58,437 bases of DNA from contig CANPYX010000012.1 of assembly GCA_947588955.1 (NCBI GenBank), positions 1 to 58,437 of the forward strand, written 5' to 3'. The notes under the pieces were generated by a model. It did not search any database and was not told the DNA's origin. It saw only the letters and a program-made list of their open reading frames with translations. Below, piece by piece: positions 7,115 through 15,098 of the stretch (within the stretch, counting starts at the first letter, position 1; every line of letters starts with the position of its first letter). The translations under genes and the position numbers were made by a program. The stretch comes from an uncultured Oscillospiraceae bacterium. Lineage in GTDB: Bacteria; Bacillota; Clostridia; Oscillospirales; Oscillospiraceae.

Positions 7115-7807
7115 ATGGACCTGAAAATCGCCATCTGCGACGACAGCGCCGCGGACCGCCGCTTTATAGCCGAAATCGCCCGCTCCTGGGCAAAGGATAC
7201 GGGGCGCGACGCGCGGATAACCGAATTTCCCTCCGCCGAGAGCTTCCTTTTCGAGTTTGACGGCGGCTGGGACATACTCCTTCTGGACATCGAGATGGGC
7301 GGAATGGACGGTGTGGAGCTGGCAAAGCGCCTGCGGGAAAAAAGCGCCACGCTCCAGATAGTCTTCATAACCGGTTACTCCGAGTACATCGAGGAGGGCT
7401 ACGAGGTGGAGGCGCTCCACTACCTGGTAAAGCCCGTGGACCCCTCCAAACTGCGTTCCGTGCTGACGCGGGCTGTGGGGAAGCTGGCGAAAAACGAAAA
7501 AGCTTTGACCCTGGACTCCGGCGGCGAGACCGTCCGCGTGCCCGTATACGAGATACGCTGCGCCGAGGTGCGCGGCAACTACGTCACCCTCCACGCACGT
7601 TCCGACATCACGGTGAAAATGACCCTGGGGGAGCTCATGGATATGCTGGACGACAGATTTTACCGGGTGAGCCGCTGGGCAATGGTGAACCTCACCCGCG
7701 TAAGCCGCGTCAGCCGTAACGAGGTGACACTCACCGACGGCTCCGTCATTCCCCTGCCCCGGGGTGCCTGGGAGGGAATAAACCGGGCGATAATCAGCTT
7801 GAGGTAA
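7115..7807 (+). CDS. LytTR-family response regulator
   Basis: A 230-residue two-domain regulator. The receiver domain (about 1–120) has the acidic pair D9/D10, phospho-acceptor D58 (LLLDIEMGGMDG) and K106 (YLVKP). The LytTR DNA-binding domain follows (about 130–228: IRCAEVRGNYVTLHA, FYRVSRWAMVNLTRV, VTLTDGSVIPLPRG). The layout matches AgrA/ComE/VirR regulators, which bind direct repeats one or two helical turns apart. The partner kinase follows 3 bases after the stop. Direct repeats spaced 21 bp at 8472–8501, just before the ABC exporter genes, are its most likely target. The family is certain; the target is inferred. Confidence 0.93.
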   Translation: MDLKIAICDDSAADRRFIAEIARSWAKDTGRDARITEFPSAESFLFEFDGGWDILLLDIEMGGMDGVELAKRLREKSATLQIVFITGYSEYIEEGYEVEALHYLVKPVDPSKLRSVLTRAVGKLAKNEKALTLDSGGETVRVPVYEIRCAEVRGNYVTLHARSDITVKMTLGELMDMLDDRFYRVSRWAMVNLTRVSRVSRNEVTLTDGSVIPLPRGAWEGINRAIISLR

Positions 7808-7810
7808 ATT

Positions 7811-8509
7811 ATGGGACTTTTTTCAAAGAGAATAGACAAAAAGGTCGCCTCCTACCAGCGGGAGCTCATCGAGACGCATTTTCAGGAGGTGGACAACATG
7901 TACCGCCGTATGCGCGGCTGGCGGCACGACTACCGGAACCACATCCAGACGATGAAGGTCTACGCCGCCAACGGCGATTTGGAGGCGATAAAGCGTTACC
8001 TCAACGAGCTTGACACGGACCTTTCCACCGTTGACACGGTGATAAAGACGGGCAACCCCATGACCGACGCCATTCTCAACAGCAAAATAAGCCTCGCCGC
8101 CTCCCGCGGCATTGAGGTCCGCGCCGACGCCCACATCCCCGTGCGTCTTGGCATACCGGAGCTGGACCTGTGCTGTATCATCGGCAACCTCATGGACAAC
8201 GCCATCGAGGCCTCCGTAAAGCTCCCCCAGGACCGCCGGCTCATACGCGTATATATGGACATGAAGGGCTCGCAGCTCTACATCTCCCTCACCAACCTCA
8301 CCGCCGGAGGGAAGCTGGAAAAAAGCGGGACGAGGTTCAAAAGCTCCAAGGGCTCCCAGCACGGCCTGGGGCTTGTGCGCGTGGACGCCATAGTTGAAAG
8401 GCTGGGCGGATACCTCTCCCGCAACAGCGAGGAGGGCGCCTTCACCACCGAAATACTCCTTCCCACCGTCAATTCGTCACCCAAAAAGAGCGATTCGTCC
8501 CCCGTTTGA
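7811..8509 (+). CDS. soluble GHKL-type histidine kinase
   Basis: A 232-residue kinase of the GHKL/AgrC catalytic type. The phospho-accepting segment RHDYRNHIQ has its His at 39. The ATPase domain carries GNLMDNAIEAS (N box, about 125–135) and GSQHGLGLVRV (G box, about 181–191). AgrC-type partners of LytTR regulators normally carry several membrane segments first. Here there are none: the protein begins MGLFSKRIDKKVASYQREL, a short helix leading directly to the His. It should be cytosolic and either sense an internal signal or rely on another membrane protein. Its last codons contain the predicted LytTR binding repeats, and its stop overlaps the −35 of the next promoter. Confidence 0.88.
   Translation: MGLFSKRIDKKVASYQRELIETHFQEVDNMYRRMRGWRHDYRNHIQTMKVYAANGDLEAIKRYLNELDTDLSTVDTVIKTGNPMTDAILNSKISLAASRGIEVRADAHIPVRLGIPELDLCCIIGNLMDNAIEASVKLPQDRRLIRVYMDMKGSQLYISLTNLTAGGKLEKSGTRFKSSKGSQHGLGLVRVDAIVERLGGYLSRNSEEGAFTTEILLPTVNSSPKKSDSSPV
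8472..8501 (+). promoter_or_regulatory. predicted LytTR regulator binding repeats
   Basis: ATTCGTCAC (8472–8480) and ATTCGTCCC (8493–8501) are 9-base direct repeats whose starts are exactly 21 bp apart. That is the arrangement bound by AgrA/ComE-type LytTR regulators. They lie 4 bases before a TTGACA −35 box and downstream of a LytTR regulator gene. The similarity extends two further bases (CC). The regulator assignment is inferred from geometry and context. Confidence 0.6.
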
Positions 8510-8536
8510 CACGGGGGCGGATTTTTGTGTTAGTAT
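8506..8536 (+). promoter_or_regulatory. possible activator-dependent promoter of the ABC exporters
   Basis: TTGACA (8506–8511) is followed at 18–19 bases by TTAGTA/TAGTAT (8530–8536). The long spacer and poor −10 fit an activated promoter. The start site would fall near 8543, leaving a leader of only about a dozen bases that just contains the GAGGTGA ribosome site, so the call is tentative. Confidence 0.4.
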
Positions 8537-8555
8537 GTCCCGTGAGGTGAGCAAA

Positions 8556-10364
8556 ATGAAAAAACGGGAAAAGCCCAAATACAACGCCGCCCAAAACGTC
8601 CTGTGGATGGTGAGGATAGCCTGGAGCACAAGAAGGGTCTGCCTTCTCATCTGCGCGGCGACGGCGGCGCTGGAGATTTTGTACAACTTAGCGCAGCTCT
8701 ACATCGCGCCGGAGATTTTAAAAAGGGTCGAGAGCCACGCGCCCATGGGGTCGCTCATAGGGACGATAGCCTTTTTCACCGCCGCCATCTTCCTCATACT
8801 CGTTTTGAAGGACTATGTGTCGGAGAACACCCTGTTCGCGCGGGTGGACGTGCGCTCGGCGGTGATTGAGAAGGTCAGCCGCAAGTGCAACACCACCTCC
8901 TACCCCAACACCTTAGAGGAAAACTTCACAAAGCTCCGGGAGAGGGCGTATTCCGCCTGTGAGGGCAACAGGGAGGCGACGGAGCTCATCTGGCAGACAC
9001 TCACGCTCCTCCTTCAAAATATTGGCGGTCTCATAGTCTATCTCACCATACTGTCGCGCCTCAGCCCTCTTCTCCTCGCGGTGGTTGCCGTCACCTGCCT
9101 TGTGAGCTTCCTGGCGTCTGGGTACAAGAGCAACTGGACGTTCGCCCACCGGGACGCGGAGGATAAATATTACGCGAAAAAGACGTATATAAGACGCAGG
9201 GCGGAGTCGGTGGAGCTTGCCAAGGACATACGGATATTCGGACTTCAAAACTGGCTCAACGACCTTTTGAACAGCGTCCACGACGCCTACCTGGACTTCC
9301 GAATGAAGGTGGAGCGCGTATGGCTTCTGGCGGACCTTGTGGAGGTGCTGATGACGGCGGCGCGCAACGGCATAGCCTATGTGTACCTCATCGGCATGGC
9401 GCTGAGGGATGGGCTGAGCGTCTCGGAATTTCTCCTCTACTTCACCGCCGTCACCACCTTCACCCAGTGGATCATGGGGATACTTGACCAGGCGGTAAAG
9501 CTCCACAAGCAGAGCATTGACATATCCCGTTTGCGGGAGTTCCTGGACTACCCGGAGCCCTTCAAATTCGACGACGGTGAGAAGGTCCCACGGGCGGAGA
9601 CCTACGAGCTTCGCCTGGAGCACGTCTCCTTCCGCTATCCGGGCGCGGCGGAGGACACAATACACGACCTGGACCTCACGGTAAAGGCGGGCGAAAAGCT
9701 TGCGGTGGTGGGGCTCAACGGCGCCGGCAAGACCACGCTTGTGCGCCTCCTGTGCGGGCTATTCGACCCCACGCAAGGTCGGGTGCTCTTAAACGGCAAA
9801 GATGTGCGATGCTTTGACCGGCGGGACTATTACACGCTTTTCAGCGCCGTCTTTCAGGAGTTTTCCGTTCTGGACGTGACCGTGGCGGAGAACGTGGCGC
9901 AGTCAAATACGGACATAGACCGGGCAAGGGTGCTGGAGTGCCTTGACAAGGCCGGACTCACCGAGGCGATGGACGCCCTCCCCCACGGGCTTGACACCCA
10001 CGTGGGCAGGGACGTATATTTAGACGGCGTGCTCTTTTCCGGCGGGCAGACCCAGAGGCTCATGCTGGCAAGGGCGCTTTACAAGGACGCGCCGGTGCTG
10101 CTGCTGGACGAGCCCACCGCCGCCCTGGACCCCATCGCGGAAAACGACATCTACATGAAATACAACGACATGACGGCGGGTAAGACCTCCGTCTTCATCT
10201 CCCACCGGCTCGCCTCCACCAGGTTCTGCGACAGGATAATCTTCCTCTCCGGCGGCAAAATCGCCGAGGAGGGGACCCACGAGAGCCTTCTGGCGCTGGG
10301 CGGCGAATACGCCAATCTCTTTGAGGTCCAGAGCCGGTACTATCAGGAGGGAAAGGAGTTTTGA
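8556..10364 (+). CDS. ABC exporter half-transporter, first of pair
   Basis: A 602-residue fused membrane/ATPase subunit of the type IV exporter (ABCB/MsbA-like) class. The N-terminal 340 residues hold about six hydrophobic segments, beginning ICAATAALEILYNLAQLYIA. The nucleotide-binding domain has Walker A GLNGAGKTT (about 385–393), signature FSGGQTQRLML (about 493), Walker B VLLLDEPTAALD (about 514) and switch His in FISHRLAS. The ATG at 8556 follows GAGGTGA at 5 bases; the open frame continues upstream but overlaps the kinase gene. It overlaps or abuts the second ABC gene, so the two probably form a heterodimer. Regulation by the upstream LytTR system suggests peptide or drug export; no precursor peptide gene is visible. 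Confidence 0.9.
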   Translation: MKKREKPKYNAAQNVLWMVRIAWSTRRVCLLICAATAALEILYNLAQLYIAPEILKRVESHAPMGSLIGTIAFFTAAIFLILVLKDYVSENTLFARVDVRSAVIEKVSRKCNTTSYPNTLEENFTKLRERAYSACEGNREATELIWQTLTLLLQNIGGLIVYLTILSRLSPLLLAVVAVTCLVSFLASGYKSNWTFAHRDAEDKYYAKKTYIRRRAESVELAKDIRIFGLQNWLNDLLNSVHDAYLDFRMKVERVWLLADLVEVLMTAARNGIAYVYLIGMALRDGLSVSEFLLYFTAVTTFTQWIMGILDQAVKLHKQSIDISRLREFLDYPEPFKFDDGEKVPRAETYELRLEHVSFRYPGAAEDTIHDLDLTVKAGEKLAVVGLNGAGKTTLVRLLCGLFDPTQGRVLLNGKDVRCFDRRDYYTLFSAVFQEFSVLDVTVAENVAQSNTDIDRARVLECLDKAGLTEAMDALPHGLDTHVGRDVYLDGVLFSGGQTQRLMLARALYKDAPVLLLDEPTAALDPIAENDIYMKYNDMTAGKTSVFISHRLASTRFCDRIIFLSGGKIAEEGTHESLLALGGEYANLFEVQSRYYQEGKEF

Positions 10365-10366
10365 CC

Positions 10367-12232
10367 GTGGAAAAGAGTAAGATAAAGCTGTCCCACGCCG
10401 TCTCGGTGAGCCTGCGCGCGGCGAGGGTCCTCCACAGCGTGAGCCGCAAATTTTTCCCCATGCTGACGGCGTTTTCGGCGGTGGACGCGTTGACGCCGTA
10501 TGTGGCGGTGTTCTTCTCCGCCCGGATACTCAGCGAGCTTGCCGTTGGCCGCCGCCCGGATATACTCTGGCGCTGGGTCATAGCGGGCGTAGTCTGCACC
10601 GGACTCTTCGCCATTCTGAGGGCGCTTATATATCAGCGCAAGGAGACGCTTTTGGACGACCTTTACGGCAGGAAGGAGATACTCTTCGCCCAGAAGATGT
10701 TCGCCCTGGACTACGCCGACATGGACAAGCAGGAGACCCACGACCTTCGGGCGCAGATACAGCAAAACGAGGACTGGTCCGACTGGGGCCTTATGCAGAC
10801 GCCGGGAATGTTCGAGGCGCTGTTTAAAGGCGCCGTCGGCATCCTGAGCGGCGCCGCGCTGACGGCGAGCCTTTTCACCTCGCCGGTCCCCGCCTCCGCC
10901 GGACGCCTCACGGCGCTCAACAGCCCCCTCTTTATCCTCGCCCTCGCCGCGGCGATGGTGCTGGTGAGCCTGCTGGCGGGGCTGTGCTCGGCAAAGGCGG
11001 TCTCCTACTGGAGCAGCGGCTCCGAGGACGCCACCCTGGGAAACAGGCTTTTCGGCTATTTCGGGTTCTTCGGGCTCAAAAAGGAGCGGGCGGCGGAGAC
11101 GCGGATATACGGTCAGGAAAGGCTTGTCAGCGCCTACTGGGGGAAGAACTCCGCCTTCGGCTGGCACGGCTGCATCGCAAGGCTGGCGCGCGGTCCCCTG
11201 GGCATATACAGCGGGCTGGGAACCGGCATAACCGTTGTCATAACCGGCTGCGTCTATGTTTTCACCTGCCTCAAGGCGTGGGCGGGAGCATTTGACGTGG
11301 GCAGCGTCACCCAGTACGTGGGCGCGGCAACGGCCATGGCGGGGAGCATTTACGCTCTGGTGAGCCTCTTGGGGGACATGAAAACCAACAGCGCGTACCT
11401 GGACACCACATTCCGATTCCTGGACATCCCCAACGCCATGTATCAGGGCAGTCTCACCACGGAAAAACGCTCCGACAGGCAGTACGAGGTGGAATTTCGG
11501 GACGTGTCCTTCAAGTACCCCGGCTCCGACGCCTGGGCGCTGAGGCACGTGAGCGTCAAATTTAAAGTCGGCACACGCCTTGCGGTGGTGGGCGAAAACG
11601 GCTCTGGAAAGACCACCTTCATAAAGCTCCTCTGCCGCCTCTACGACCCTCAGGAGGGCGAGATACTCTTAAACGGCATAGACATCCGCAAGTACAACTA
11701 CCGGGACTACATGGACATTTTTTCCGTTGTTTTCCAGGATTTCAAGCTCATATCCCAGCCCTTGGGGGCAAACGTTGCGGGGCGCGCCGACTACGACAGG
11801 GAAAAGGTCCGAAAAGCCCTGCTGGACGCGGGCTTCGGGGACCGGCTGGAGACACTGCCGAAGGGCATGGACACCCAGCTTTACAAGGATTACGGCGATG
11901 AGGGCGTGGAGATCTCCGGCGGCGAGGCGCAGAAGATCGCAATTGCGAGAGCCCTTTACAAGGACGCCCCCTTCATAATCCTGGACGAGCCCACGGCGAG
12001 CCTGGACCCCATCGCCGAGGCGGAGATCTACGCCAAATTCAACCAGATCTCCGGCGACCGCACGGCGATATACATCTCCCACCGCCTGTCCTCCTGCCGC
12101 TTCTGCGACGAGATACTTGTCTTTGACAGCGGAGCGGTGGTCCAAAAGGGCTCCCACGAGGAGCTTTTAAGGGCGGAAAACGGCAAGTACCACGAGCTTT
12201 GGACCGCTCAGGCGCAATATTACGTAGAGTGA
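10367..12232 (+). CDS. ABC exporter half-transporter, second of pair
   Basis: A 621-residue fused ABC exporter subunit. The membrane domain (about 1–360) contains VAVFFSARILSEL, FILALAAAMVLVSLLAGLCS and GLGTGITVVITGCVYVFTCL. The ATPase domain has Walker A GENGSGKTT (about 408), signature ISGGEAQKIAI (about 515), Walker B FIILDEPTASLD and ISHRLSS. Either TTG at 10361 or GTG at 10367 could start it. AAAGGAG at 10352–10358 leaves 2 bases to TTG and 8 to GTG, so GTG is preferred. With both ATPase sites looking intact, the pair should hydrolyse ATP at two sites. A strong-looking promoter points antisense into its 3' end from 12316. Confidence 0.9.
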   Translation: MEKSKIKLSHAVSVSLRAARVLHSVSRKFFPMLTAFSAVDALTPYVAVFFSARILSELAVGRRPDILWRWVIAGVVCTGLFAILRALIYQRKETLLDDLYGRKEILFAQKMFALDYADMDKQETHDLRAQIQQNEDWSDWGLMQTPGMFEALFKGAVGILSGAALTASLFTSPVPASAGRLTALNSPLFILALAAAMVLVSLLAGLCSAKAVSYWSSGSEDATLGNRLFGYFGFFGLKKERAAETRIYGQERLVSAYWGKNSAFGWHGCIARLARGPLGIYSGLGTGITVVITGCVYVFTCLKAWAGAFDVGSVTQYVGAATAMAGSIYALVSLLGDMKTNSAYLDTTFRFLDIPNAMYQGSLTTEKRSDRQYEVEFRDVSFKYPGSDAWALRHVSVKFKVGTRLAVVGENGSGKTTFIKLLCRLYDPQEGEILLNGIDIRKYNYRDYMDIFSVVFQDFKLISQPLGANVAGRADYDREKVRKALLDAGFGDRLETLPKGMDTQLYKDYGDEGVEISGGEAQKIAIARALYKDAPFIILDEPTASLDPIAEAEIYAKFNQISGDRTAIYISHRLSSCRFCDEILVFDSGAVVQKGSHEELLRAENGKYHELWTAQAQYYVE

Positions 12233-12287
12233 CCACACCCCCTCCCCTTTTCGGTGAGCGGTTAAAATTATTTCGCTTTACGATGGC

Positions 12288-12316
12288 ATTATACCACTAA
12301 GCTAAGTAAATGTCAA
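12288..12316 (-). promoter_or_regulatory. full-consensus promoter directed antisense into the second ABC gene
   Basis: On the minus strand TTGACA (12311–12316), 17 bases and TATAAT (12288–12293) match both consensus hexamers exactly, and TGG precedes TATAAT as an extended −10. Transcription would begin near 12281 and run leftward, opposite to the 3' end of the ABC exporter gene. No minus-strand gene follows for kilobases. An antisense or small RNA is possible. Confidence 0.65.
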
Positions 12317-12356
12317 GAAAATTTTTATTAATCCGAAATATTCGCAAGTTTTGCAA

Positions 12357-12397
12357 AGTAATTTCCTCCGGAAGCTCCCGGAGGAAATTACTTTTTT
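12357..12397 (+). terminator. terminator after the ABC exporter operon
   Basis: A perfect 15-bp stem (12357–12371 with 12378–12392; arms end CCTCCGG/CCGGAGG), a 6-base loop and a T-run to 12397. It closes the fbp–regulator–kinase–ABC transcript. The rest of 12233–12505 holds the antisense promoter and nothing else I can name. Confidence 0.9.
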
Positions 12398-12505
12398 CCG
12401 TTTTGTTACAAAAAATATGCCTGTTTGTCCCCGAATCCTGCCTCGGCTGATACAGGCGCGGCGCAATATTGTCACGGCACTTGAGATAAGGGGGCAGTCA
12501 AAGCC

Positions 12506-13546
12506 GTGAGGATAGCTGAGAGCCGCGAGGACAAGGAAAAATGGGTAAAATTTTTAAGGTCGCACCCCAAGGGGCACTTTATGCAGTCGCCGGAGTGGGC
12601 GGCGGTGAAGTCCAACTGGAAAAACGTTGTGGTGCTGTCAGAGGGTCCGGACGGGGTCATAGAGGGCGGTATGAGCCTGCTTATACGCCCTCTGCCGGTG
12701 TTCGGAAACCTAATTTACTGCCCCAGAGGACCCGTCTGCGGGGGCGATCCGAGGGTACTTGGGGACCTTACGGAGGGTGTTCGGAGGGTCATGGAGACAT
12801 ACAACGCGGTGGGCGCGCGCATTGAGCCGGACATAGAGGAGACGGACAGCGAGTGGCTGGGTGCCATGGAAGGCCTGGGCTGGGTCCGCCGCCCGCCGAA
12901 AAACGCCGGGGACATGATACAGCCCCGGAGCCTTTTCCGTCTGGACCTTCGGGGTAGGACGGAGGAGGAGCTGCTGGCGGGCTTTCACAAAAAGCTCAGG
13001 TACAACATAGGTCTCGCGGCGCGGCGGGGAGTTGAGATAACCGAGGGCGGCGTCGGGTACCTTTCGGAGCTTTGTCGGCTCATGGAGGTGACGGCGAGGC
13101 GCGACGGGTTCGTTGCCAGGGACGCCGGATATTTTAAAAGACTCTGGGACGCCATGGCGCCGGAGCACGCACAGCTTTTGCTGGCAAAATATGAGGGCGA
13201 AACCGTCGCCGCCGGGCTTTTCGTCACCGACTGCGGGAGGACCTGGTACGTCTACGGGGCGAGCTCAAACGAGCGCCGGAACCTCATGCCCTGCCACCTT
13301 CTCCAATGGGAGGCGATACGCCGCGCCCTCGCGAGGGGCGACGCCTCCTACGACCTGCGGGGCTTTTTGGAGACGGAGAACGACAGCTCCGGCCTCTACC
13401 GCTTCAAGCGCCAATTCGGAGCGGACCTTGTACGCCTGGCCGGCGAGCTGTACCTGACGGACAGCCCAATAAAATACAGGCTCTACCGCCGGGCGGAATA
13501 CTGTTACCACTCTCTCCTTCATCTCTATTCAAAAGCAAAAAAGTGA
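12506..13546 (+). CDS. FemAB/FmhB-like peptidoglycan bridge aminoacyltransferase
   Basis: A 346-residue protein starting with GTG at 12506, with AGGGGG about 11 bases upstream. It fits the FemAB family, a tandem GNAT-fold group that adds amino acids from aminoacyl-tRNA to lipid II. Visible features are FMQSPEWAAVK near residue 25, a middle LRGRTEEELLAGFHKKLRYN, a C-terminal GNAT unit with AGLFVTDCGRTWYVYGASS, and the closing YRFKRQFGADLVR–GELYLT typical of these enzymes. It should act at the inner face of the membrane in cell-wall synthesis. It lacks the long coiled-coil arm of staphylococcal FemA, as do many clostridial relatives. The added residue cannot be told from sequence. Confidence 0.8.
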   Translation: MRIAESREDKEKWVKFLRSHPKGHFMQSPEWAAVKSNWKNVVVLSEGPDGVIEGGMSLLIRPLPVFGNLIYCPRGPVCGGDPRVLGDLTEGVRRVMETYNAVGARIEPDIEETDSEWLGAMEGLGWVRRPPKNAGDMIQPRSLFRLDLRGRTEEELLAGFHKKLRYNIGLAARRGVEITEGGVGYLSELCRLMEVTARRDGFVARDAGYFKRLWDAMAPEHAQLLLAKYEGETVAAGLFVTDCGRTWYVYGASSNERRNLMPCHLLQWEAIRRALARGDASYDLRGFLETENDSSGLYRFKRQFGADLVRLAGELYLTDSPIKYRLYRRAEYCYHSLLHLYSKAKK

Positions 13547-13568
13547 CCCCGCCCGATACCGGGCGGGG
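13547..13568 (-). terminator. terminator between metY and the FemAB-like gene
   Basis: CCCCGCCCG (13547–13555) pairs with CGGGCGGGG (13560–13568) around a 4-base loop. On the minus strand the stem is followed by TCAC and six T, so it best serves metY; it may also slow transcription from the left. Confidence 0.75.
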
Positions 13569-13586
13569 CAGCTTGTCAGAAAAGGG

Positions 13587-14879
13587 TCAGCACTTTTGGG
13601 AACGTTCGAGGGCCTGGGAGATGTCGGCGATGAGGTCGGCGGCGTCCTCAAGGCCGCAGCTGAGGCGGACAAGGTCGGAGGTTATGCCGGCGGCGACGAG
13701 CTCCTGGTCGTTCATCTGCCGGTGGGTGGCGGAGGCGGGGTGGAGGCAGCAGGTGCGGGCGTCGGCGACGTGGGTCTCGATGGCGGCGAGCTTCAGATGC
13801 TTCATGAACTCCTCCGCCGCCTTTCTGCCGCCCTTGACGCCGAAGCTCACCACGCCGCAGGTGCCGTTGGGCATGTACTTTTTCGCCGTCTCGTAATACT
13901 CGTCGCCCTCAAGTCCGGGGTAGGTGACAAAGCTCACGTATGGGCTTGTTTTCAGGAATTTCGCCACGGCAAGGGCGTTTTCGCAGTGGCGGGGCATACG
14001 CACATGGAGGCTCTCAAGCCCCAGGTTCAGAATAAAGGCGTTCTGGGGTGACTGGATGGAGCCGAAGTCGCGCATGAGCTGCGCCGTGCATTTTGTTATG
14101 AACGCGCCGCCAAGACCGAATTTTTCCGCGTAGGTGACGCCGTGGTAGCTGTCGTCGGGGGTTGTGAGTCCGGGGAATTTGTCGGCGTGGGCGAACCAGT
14201 CGAATTTGCCGGAGTCAACTATGGCGCCGCCCACTCCCGCGCCGTGGCCGTCCATGTACTTGGTGGTGGAGTGGGTGACGATGTCCGCACCCCACTCAAA
14301 GGGGCGGCAGTTCACAGGCGTGGCAAAGGTGTTGTCCACGATGAGGGGAACGCCGTGGGCGTGGGCGGCATTGGCAAACTTCTCTATGTCCAGCACGGTG
14401 AGGGCGGGGTTGGCGATAGTCTCGCCGAATACGGCCTTTGTGTTGGGGCGGAACGCGGCGTCCAGCTCCTCCGGGGTGCAGTTGGGGGATACGAAGGTGA
14501 AGTCAACGCCCATCTTCCGCATGGTGACGTGAAAGAGGTTGTAGGTGCCACCGTAGATGGTGGAGCTCGCCACCACATGGTCGCCGCAGGAGGCGATGTT
14601 GAAGACGGCGTAGAAATTCGCCGCCTGCCCGGAGGAGGTGAGCATCGCCGCAGTTCCGCCCTCCAGGGCGGCTATTTTCGCCGCCACCGCGTCGTTGGTG
14701 GGGTTCTGGAGGCGGGTGTAGAAGTAGCCGGACTCCTCCAGGTCAAAGAGCCTGCCCATCTGCTCGGAGGTGGAATATTTGAAGGTGGTGGACTGGATTA
14801 TCGGTATCTGCCGGGGCTCCCCGTTGCCGGGCGTATACCCCGCCTGTACGCATTTTGTGCCAATACCCTGTTCGCTCAT
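13587..14879 (-). CDS. metY: O-acetylhomoserine sulfhydrylase (Cys/Met metabolism PLP enzyme)
   Basis: A 430-residue PLP enzyme that makes homocysteine (or related thioethers) from O-acetylhomoserine and sulfide in methionine synthesis. The PLP lysine is K207 in THSTTKYMDGHG. Other family marks are YTRLQNPTNDAVAAKIAALE, SSGQAANFYAVFNI and the C-terminal RTCCLHPASATHRQM, which favours the MetY/Cys17 branch over cystathionine synthases. I start at the ATG 14877–14879 because AGAGGT lies 8 bases upstream; an earlier in-frame ATG at 14909 has none. The gene is a single unit with its own promoter and terminator. No SAM riboswitch or T-box is visible in the 60-base leader. Confidence 0.93.
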   Translation of the reverse strand: MSEQGIGTKCVQAGYTPGNGEPRQIPIIQSTTFKYSTSEQMGRLFDLEESGYFYTRLQNPTNDAVAAKIAALEGGTAAMLTSSGQAANFYAVFNIASCGDHVVASSTIYGGTYNLFHVTMRKMGVDFTFVSPNCTPEELDAAFRPNTKAVFGETIANPALTVLDIEKFANAAHAHGVPLIVDNTFATPVNCRPFEWGADIVTHSTTKYMDGHGAGVGGAIVDSGKFDWFAHADKFPGLTTPDDSYHGVTYAEKFGLGGAFITKCTAQLMRDFGSIQSPQNAFILNLGLESLHVRMPRHCENALAVAKFLKTSPYVSFVTYPGLEGDEYYETAKKYMPNGTCGVVSFGVKGGRKAAEEFMKHLKLAAIETHVADARTCCLHPASATHRQMNDQELVAAGITSDLVRLSCGLEDAADLIADISQALERSQKC

Positions 14880-14940
14880 TGTGTAATACCTCTTTTCGTA
14901 AAAATACACGGCAGGCGGCGGAACGTCCGCGCCTTATAAA

Positions 14941-14969
14941 ATAATATCGTCACCGAAGGGATTTGTCAA
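14941..14969 (-). promoter_or_regulatory. metY promoter
   Basis: Minus strand TTGACA (14964–14969), 17 bases, TATTAT (14941–14946). It points at metY, with a leader of about 55 bases. Confidence 0.75.
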
Positions 14970-15021
14970 CCCATCGGCGGGTTTTGAAAAGTGCCGAAGC
15001 AGGAAAAACTCGCGGATTAAC

Positions 15022-15050
15022 TTGCTTATTCACACGTTCTGTGTTATCAT
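15022..15050 (+). promoter_or_regulatory. promoter of the WG/SLH surface protein gene
   Basis: TTGCTT (15022–15027), 17 bases, TATCAT (15045–15050), followed by a strong AAGGAGG ribosome site just before the ATG at 15099. Confidence 0.65.
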
Positions 15051-15098
15051 ATCCGCAGAGCAGTATACGAAACCAAAATATTACAAGGAGGAAAAAAC

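Noticed and set aside
5177-7594. 805-residue open frame on the minus strand opposite fbp and the regulator gene
   Set aside because: It is a GC-bias shadow of two well-recognised plus-strand genes, with Gly/Val/Leu-rich repetitive translation and no family motif.
12270-12310. tRNA D-arm-like sequence on the minus strand (TAGCTTAGTGGTATAATGCC)
   Set aside because: The resemblance covers only about 20 bases, and no anticodon or T arm follows. The same bases are explained by a consensus promoter.
14880-14940. SAM riboswitch or T-box upstream of metY
   Set aside because: The leader after the predicted promoter is about 60 bases and lacks the conserved elements of either.
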